44,022 nt of DNA. Origin: Methanomassiliicoccus sp. UBA345 (GTDB lineage Archaea; Thermoplasmatota; Thermoplasmata; Methanomassiliicoccales; Methanomassiliicoccaceae). How positions within the stretch are numbered: position 1 is the stretch's first letter; every line of letters starts with the position of its first letter. Positions 39,623 to 44,022 of this stretch are shown piece by piece. The notes under the pieces were generated by a model. It did not search any database. It was not told where the DNA came from and worked only from the letters and a program-made list of their open reading frames with translations. The translations under genes were made by a program, and so were the position numbers. The stretch is from contig DATD01000013.1 in assembly GCA_002504525.1 (NCBI GenBank), positions 113,897-157,918 of the forward strand, given 5' to 3'.

Positions 39623-40429
39623 ATGATGATGAAGGGCATTAAGAAGGAACAGATAGTCGCGGACCTGAGCAGGAGCCTCATGGGGCCAAAGATCTCCGTC
39701 GTCGGTTGCGGGGGTGCGGGCAACAACATCGTGAACAGCCTGTACTGGAGCAACAAGAACGTCAAGACGATCGCAATCAACACCGACCAGTCGACGCTGG
39801 AGGCGATCGAGGCTCACACCAAGATACTCATCGGTACCGACGTCACCTTCGGAAAGAGCGCCAACGGGTTCCCCGAGGTGGGGGAGCACTGCGCTGAGCT
39901 TGCCCGGGGCGCCATCTCCAAGCACATCAAGGACAGCGACATCGTGTTCATCGTGGCAGGCATGGGCGGCGGGACCGGCACGGGTGCCGCCCCGGTGGTC
40001 GCAGAGATCGCCAGGGAGGCAAATGCCGTTACCTTCGCCATCGCCATCAATCCCTTTTCCCACGAGGGCGGCCGCAAGGAGGTCGCCAGGGAAGGGATCC
40101 GCCGGCTGAAGCAGGCCGCGTCCAACGTCATCATCCTGGAGAACGATCGGCTGCTCAACCTGGCCGGCGACTGCACCATCTCCGAGTGCTTCGGCATCAT
40201 CGAGCGCTCCGTCAACAACCTCATAGGCTCGCTCAGCGAGAGGATCTCCCGGCAGCTGCAGGAGCAGATAAGCCAGGAGGTCTCTGAGACCATGATGGAG
40301 GTCGAAACCATCAGGATGGCCAAGCCGATCTCGGCCACTATGCCGGAGATCATCCGGGCCGAGTCCGTGGCGATCGATCGGAAGATGCCTTTCGCCCCGG
40401 GCATCGCACCCCAATTCCTTACCCGTTAA
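39623..40429 (+). CDS. ftsZ: FtsZ homologue lacking the C-terminal domain
   Basis: 268 residues; family members usually have 350-400. The GTP-binding half is complete: ISVVGCGGAGNNIVNSL (24-40), INTDQSTLEA (52-61), the tubulin signature GGGTGTGAAP (115-124), and FAIAINPFSHEGGRKE. Helix H7 can be traced (IIERSVNNLIGSLSERI). The following T7 loop (NxDFxDV in canonical FtsZ), which activates GTP hydrolysis in the next subunit, is absent, as is the C-terminal domain. Instead a helical, Gln/Glu-rich stretch (ERISRQLQEQISQEVSETMMEV) and a basic tail follow. The stop is TAA, and a hairpin terminator comes right after, so this is not a frameshift at the end. Confidence 0.88.
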   Translation: MMMKGIKKEQIVADLSRSLMGPKISVVGCGGAGNNIVNSLYWSNKNVKTIAINTDQSTLEAIEAHTKILIGTDVTFGKSANGFPEVGEHCAELARGAISKHIKDSDIVFIVAGMGGGTGTGAAPVVAEIAREANAVTFAIAINPFSHEGGRKEVAREGIRRLKQAASNVIILENDRLLNLAGDCTISECFGIIERSVNNLIGSLSERISRQLQEQISQEVSETMMEVETIRMAKPISATMPEIIRAESVAIDRKMPFAPGIAPQFLTR

Positions 40430-40436
40430 AGGGAAT

Positions 40437-40474
40437 GGGCGTGGAGGGCGTACCTCCCGCCCCCCTCCATTTTT
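40437..40474 (+). terminator. Hairpin terminator after ftsZ
   Basis: GGGCG-t-GGAGG, loop GCGTA, CCTCC-CGCCC forms a 10-bp stem (40437-40462), followed by CCCTCCA and a run of five T (40470-40474). Confidence 0.7.
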
Positions 40475-40512
40475 CACCAAACATTAATTCAGGGCTTGCT
40501 CATCCATCGTTG

Positions 40513-41613
40513 ATGAAGGTGGGCTTGCTGATCAACCCCATAGCCGGCATAGGCGGTTCCGTGGGCCTCAAGGGCACTGATTCCACAGAGGTGCTGGACG
40601 AGGCGCTCAGACGCGGCGCCGTTCCCATAGCGTCGAGGCGGGCGGCCGAGACACTCAATGCTGCCGGCGACCTTGAGGCGTACGAGTTCCTCACCGCCGG
40701 AGGCGATATGGGAGAGGACGTCCTGAAGAACCTGATCGACCATATGATTGTCGTGTACGATCCGGGGCATATCACCAAGCCGGAGGACACCGTGCTGGCA
40801 GCAAGGGCGCTGAGGGATGCGGGCATCGATGTTCTGATGTTCGCAGGCGGGGACGGCACGGCCAGGGACGTCATGGATGCCGTCAGCGACACCGTCACCG
40901 TCATCGGCATACCCTCCGGGGTCAAGATGCACTCCGGCGTCTTCGCCAACACCCCGCGCGACGCCGGCCTCCTTCTACGCCGGATGCGCGTGGACGAACT
41001 GCCGACCCGCATGGCCGAGGTCATGGACATCGATGAGACGGAGTTTCGTCAGGGGCGGTTAAGCGCCAGCCTGTATGGTTTCATGCGCATCCCCGAGGAC
41101 CCTGGACTGATCCAGCCGTTCAAGCTGATGATCGGGGGCGGCACCGAGGAGGAGCACAAGGAGGCAGTGGCCCGCTACATCGCCGAGACGGTCATGCCAG
41201 GAACGTTATACATCCTCGGCCCTGGAACGACGGTCGAAGCGGTCGGCAGGGCGCTCGGCATCCAGAAGACGCTTTTGGGCGTCGACGTCTACAAGGACGG
41301 CGTTCAGCTCGCCAGGGATGTGGACGAGAACGGCATACTGCGTCTGCTGGGCGATGCCGAGGACGCGAGGATCGTTGTCACGCCCATCGGTGCTCAGGGG
41401 TTCATATTCGGCCGGGGGAACCAACAGATCTCGCCGCGCGTCATACGCCGGGTGGGTGTAAGGAACATCATCGTGGTGGCGACCCCTCTGAAGATGAAAG
41501 AGACAAAGATGATGAGGGTCGACACCGGCGACGCCGAGCTCGATGACGAGATGCGCGGCTACGGCAAGGTCGTCATCGGCTACGGGACGCAGCTGGTGGC
41601 ACCGATAGAGTGA
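40513..41613 (+). CDS. ATP-NAD kinase-like protein (AcoX/COG3199 type)
   Basis: 366 residues from ATG 40513. An AT-rich ACATTAATTC about 30 bp upstream suggests a leaderless mRNA. MKVGLLINPIAGIGGSVGLKG, VLMFAGGDGTARDV (GGDGT at 112-116) and GIPSGVKMHSGVFANTP are characteristic of the NAD kinase-like group related to AcoX. True NAD kinase activity is not certain for this branch. Confidence 0.88.
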   Translation: MKVGLLINPIAGIGGSVGLKGTDSTEVLDEALRRGAVPIASRRAAETLNAAGDLEAYEFLTAGGDMGEDVLKNLIDHMIVVYDPGHITKPEDTVLAARALRDAGIDVLMFAGGDGTARDVMDAVSDTVTVIGIPSGVKMHSGVFANTPRDAGLLLRRMRVDELPTRMAEVMDIDETEFRQGRLSASLYGFMRIPEDPGLIQPFKLMIGGGTEEEHKEAVARYIAETVMPGTLYILGPGTTVEAVGRALGIQKTLLGVDVYKDGVQLARDVDENGILRLLGDAEDARIVVTPIGAQGFIFGRGNQQISPRVIRRVGVRNIIVVATPLKMKETKMMRVDTGDAELDDEMRGYGKVVIGYGTQLVAPIE

Positions 41614-41620
41614 GCCGTTC

Positions 41621-42214
41621 TTACTCTCTCCTCACTTCCTGATAGCCGAGGTCGAACGCCCTCACGTTCACGTCCCTGGCCTTGGCCGGGACCGCGGCCA
41701 GAAGCGCATCGAGGACGCGCTGTTTGGACAGCGGGAACCCCTTCACCGCCGCAATGGCGCCGATGAGCACGGCGTTGGCCGTGATCGCTCGCCCAGCCTC
41801 GATCGCCTTGGCCGTAGCATCGATCGCCACCACGTGATCGTTGACGGAACGGAGTGCTTCAAGTATCTCTTCCAGCGGCGGGTAGGTGCCCTGCCCGATG
41901 GACACGCTTATGGGGACGACCGGCGCGGTGTTCGTTATGATATAACTGTCCTTGCTGGCCGATGTGACGCTGCGAAGCGTCTCCGCCGGCTCGAAGCCCA
42001 GCAGCAGGTCGGCCCCGCCCTTTGGGATAAGCGGAGAATAGATCTCACGGCCGATGCGCACCGAGCACTGCACACTGCCTCCCCGCTGCGCCATTCCATG
42101 CACTTCGGACATGACGGCCTCCATGCCCTCCGCCACCGCCGCATTGCCCAGGACGGTGGAGGCGAGCAGCACGCCCTGGCCGCCCACTCCGACGAGCTGT
42201 ATGTTGTATTTCAT
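41621..42214 (-). CDS. iorB: Indolepyruvate ferredoxin oxidoreductase, beta subunit
   Basis: 197 residues from ATG 42214, overlapping the iorA stop. YNIQLVGVGGQGVLLASTVLG, MSEVHGMAQRGGSVQCSVRIG and ADLLLGFEPAETLR are diagnostic of the gamma-type domain of 2-oxoacid:ferredoxin oxidoreductases. With IorA it decarboxylates aryl pyruvates to aryl-CoA and reduces ferredoxin. The stop is TAA. Confidence 0.95.
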   Translation of the reverse strand: MKYNIQLVGVGGQGVLLASTVLGNAAVAEGMEAVMSEVHGMAQRGGSVQCSVRIGREIYSPLIPKGGADLLLGFEPAETLRSVTSASKDSYIITNTAPVVPISVSIGQGTYPPLEEILEALRSVNDHVVAIDATAKAIEAGRAITANAVLIGAIAAVKGFPLSKQRVLDALLAAVPAKARDVNVRAFDLGYQEVRRE

Positions 42215-44022
42215 TCCCTCACCCCGATGGCGCCCTTTGGGCACACCTGCGCGCACACCCCGCAGCCGATGCACATCGTCACGTCGATGACGACGTTCTC
42301 GCCGTCCTTGCTGATGGCCGGACACGACAGCCGCGACACGCAGGTGTAGCAGCGGACGCACTTGCCCTGGTCGATGCCATACGCCGAACGCGTAAGCTTT
42401 CCTTCCTTGCGCTTCAGCAGCGGGCATGGATGCTCCGCGATCACAACGGACATCCCGTCGTGCGCGACGGCCTCCTTCATGGCCTCGACAGTGGTCTTGA
42501 GGTCGTAGGGATCGACGGTCCTGACATGATCCACGCCACAGGCCCGGACGATGGGTTCCAGCGGAAGAGCGGGAGTCTCGATGCCGCCGTGCTCCCTTCC
42601 CACGCCGGGATTGGGTTGATGGCCCGTCATGGCCGTCGTCCTGTTGTCCAGGATGACCAGCACGAAGTCGTGTTTGTTATAGACGGCATTGATGAGCGGC
42701 GGAATGCCCGCATGGAAGAAAGTGGAGTCGCCGATGAACGCAATCACTTTTTGATCGGTCACCTGAGCGAAGCCACCGGCCGCCCCGATGCTGGAGCCCA
42801 TGCACAGCGTGAGATCGGCGCACTGCATGGGCGGCTGAACCCCCAGGGTGTAGCATCCGATGTCCGTCGAATAGATCGCCCCCTTGGGACCGGCCGCCTT
42901 CTTGGCCGCATAGAACGAGGCGCGGTGCGGACATCCGGCGCACAGCACCGGCGGCCGCGGCGGGAGCGGCGTGTCCGGCTGCGATACTGGCAGACGTTCG
43001 GACTTCACCGGCAGGATGTCCTTCAGCGAAAGTATCAGGTCGGGCGAGTACTCGAACGCGCGAGGAAGATGACCAGTCCTCTTGCCCAGTATGTCGACGT
43101 TGAGATGATATTGCTGCGCGATGCGGCGGACCTCGTCCTCCAGGTACGGCTCCAGCTCCTCGAGGATGACGACCTTCTCCTTCGACGCCAGGAACTTCCG
43201 GACCTTTTCCTCCGGAACCGGGCTGGTAAAGCCCAGTTTGAGGATCTCTACGTCATTCAACCATTCTCTGGCGTACGTGAACGAAACGCCGCTGGCGATC
43301 ACCCCGAGGCGCGAGGTCGTTCCGATGATGTGGTTGAGCGTTGATGTCTCGGACAGTTTGAGCGCATGCTCCATCCGCTTCAGCTGCTCGATGCGCAGCG
43401 TCCTCGCGTTCGCGGGAACGGTAACGAAGCGCTTGGGGTCCTTCTCGAAGGTGCTCTTGGCCACCGGCCTAGGGGCCTTATGAAGGTCCACGACCCCGCG
43501 GGCATGGTTCACCCTGGTGGTGGTCCTCAGTATGACCGGGACCGACAAAAGCTCCGATATGCGGTATGCTTCGACCACCATGTCCCTTGCCTCGGCCGGA
43601 CTGGACGGCTCAAGCATCGGCAGCAGGCCCAATTTAGCATAGTAGCGGTTGTCCTGCTCGCTCTGGGAGCTGTGGCATGATGGATCGTCGGCGGTCATGA
43701 CCACCATGCCGGCCCGGACGCCGGTGTAGGCGAGCGTCAACAAGGCGTCGCTCGCCACGTTGACGCCGACATGCTTCATGAACGCGAACGAACGGACGCC
43801 GGATATGGCGGCAGCGCCGGCCACCTCCATGGCGACCTTCTCGTTCACCGAGTACTCGAAGTACATCCCCGCCGGGGCGGCGAGGTCCTCCAAGAGCTTT
43901 CCGACCTCCGAGGACGGCGTTCCCGGATATGTCGCCGCGAGGCCGACGCCCGCCTCTATCAGCCCTCTGGTGATCGCCTCGTTGCCCAGGAGTAGAAGTC
44001 TCCCGCTGTCTGCCAGCAGCCT
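42211..44022 (-). CDS. iorA: Indolepyruvate ferredoxin oxidoreductase, alpha subunit (5' end cut)
   Basis: 603 codons are visible to the window edge; the start is outside. The N-terminal LLLLGNEAITRGLIEAGVGLAATYPGTPSSEV is the pyrimidine-binding domain. The TPP-binding part carries LCAGCPHRASFYA, IGCYTLG and FIGDSTFFHAGIPPLINAVYN. The C-terminal ferredoxin domain has CVRCYTC...CPA and CIGCGVCAQVCPKG, two [4Fe-4S] clusters. The TPP requirement connects it to the thiamine operon. Confidence 0.95.
   Translation of the reverse strand, partial: RLLADSGRLLLLGNEAITRGLIEAGVGLAATYPGTPSSEVGKLLEDLAAPAGMYFEYSVNEKVAMEVAGAAAISGVRSFAFMKHVGVNVASDALLTLAYTGVRAGMVVMTADDPSCHSSQSEQDNRYYAKLGLLPMLEPSSPAEARDMVVEAYRISELLSVPVILRTTTRVNHARGVVDLHKAPRPVAKSTFEKDPKRFVTVPANARTLRIEQLKRMEHALKLSETSTLNHIIGTTSRLGVIASGVSFTYAREWLNDVEILKLGFTSPVPEEKVRKFLASKEKVVILEELEPYLEDEVRRIAQQYHLNVDILGKRTGHLPRAFEYSPDLILSLKDILPVKSERLPVSQPDTPLPPRPPVLCAGCPHRASFYAAKKAAGPKGAIYSTDIGCYTLGVQPPMQCADLTLCMGSSIGAAGGFAQVTDQKVIAFIGDSTFFHAGIPPLINAVYNKHDFVLVILDNRTTAMTGHQPNPGVGREHGGIETPALPLEPIVRACGVDHVRTVDPYDLKTTVEAMKEAVAHDGMSVVIAEHPCPLLKRKEGKLTRSAYGIDQGKCVRCYTCVSRLSCPAISKDGENVVIDVTMCIGCGVCAQVCPKGAIGVRE

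Noticed and set aside
39623..40429. Short FtsZ as the product of a frameshift or TAG read-through gene
   Set aside because: The frame ends in TAA, a hairpin terminator follows at once, and no FtsZ C-terminal sequence is visible in any frame downstream.
1..44022. tRNA genes, CRISPR arrays, insertion sequences, phage genes
   Set aside because: I looked for tRNA T-arms, spaced direct repeats, transposase motifs and terminal inverted repeats and found none that hold up by eye.

Overview
The window comes from an archaeon of about 60% GC, most likely a Methanomassiliicoccales-type methanogen (class Thermoplasmata). The archaeal signs are aIF6, L31e, L39e, S19e, a PDCD5 protein, the pterin enzyme MptE beside a DUF373 membrane protein, an archaeal SRP RNA, AT-rich TATA boxes 25-35 bp before many starts, and ATGA-type gene overlaps. 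The methanogen sign is a convincing methanogenesis marker 2 protein (AIR-synthase-like). The split LplA/LplB lipoate ligase recalls Thermoplasma. The order-level assignment is inference. It matters because members of that order decode UAG as pyrrolysine.

Layout. 1-1480: end of an unknown gene, a one-Cys peroxiredoxin, a flavin reductase-like protein. 1588-3626 (minus): four tandem paralogues, each with two small C2H2 domains resembling DUF1059. One has an in-frame TAG inside the second domain, and another appears to start at CTG. 3798-9668: an FTR / thioredoxin / lplB / lplA operon (plus) converging on lipA-E1alpha-E1beta-E2 of a 2-oxoacid dehydrogenase complex (minus), with no E3 in view. 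9780-12473: a DUF2769 pair, SRP RNA, marker 2, and a possible winged-helix protein. 13004-17965: anaerobic ribonucleotide reductase, a Cys-rich small protein, a site-2-type protease, a DUF6015-like protein and a small membrane protein. 17962-24638 (minus): a complete peptide/nickel-type ABC importer. Its binding protein is circularly permuted and its OppD-type ATPase carries a coiled-coil and zinc-ribbon insertion.

24993-28481: MptE, DUF373, a zinc-ribbon membrane protein and an MBL-fold hydrolase. 28816-30836: a TPP riboswitch controlling thiM, a thiamine-binding protein and thiE. 30990-32876 (minus): the archaeal cluster S19e-PDCD5-L39e-L31e-aIF6. 33211-35432: a small zinc protein, UbiX and an MFS transporter. 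35896-38775: leuS. 39147-40429: a ribbon-helix-helix regulator with a repeat-rich promoter and a short FtsZ lacking the C-terminal half. 40513-44022: an ATP-NAD kinase-like protein and iorB-iorA (iorA runs off the edge).

The TPP-dependent enzymes (E1 and IorA) and the thiamine genes fit together, as do the lipoate genes and E2. The most unusual points are the possible pyrrolysine codon in a zinc-domain protein, the circularly permuted binding protein, the truncated FtsZ with its regulator, and a lipoate-dependent dehydrogenase complex in a methanogen. I saw no tRNA genes, CRISPR arrays, insertion sequences or phage genes.
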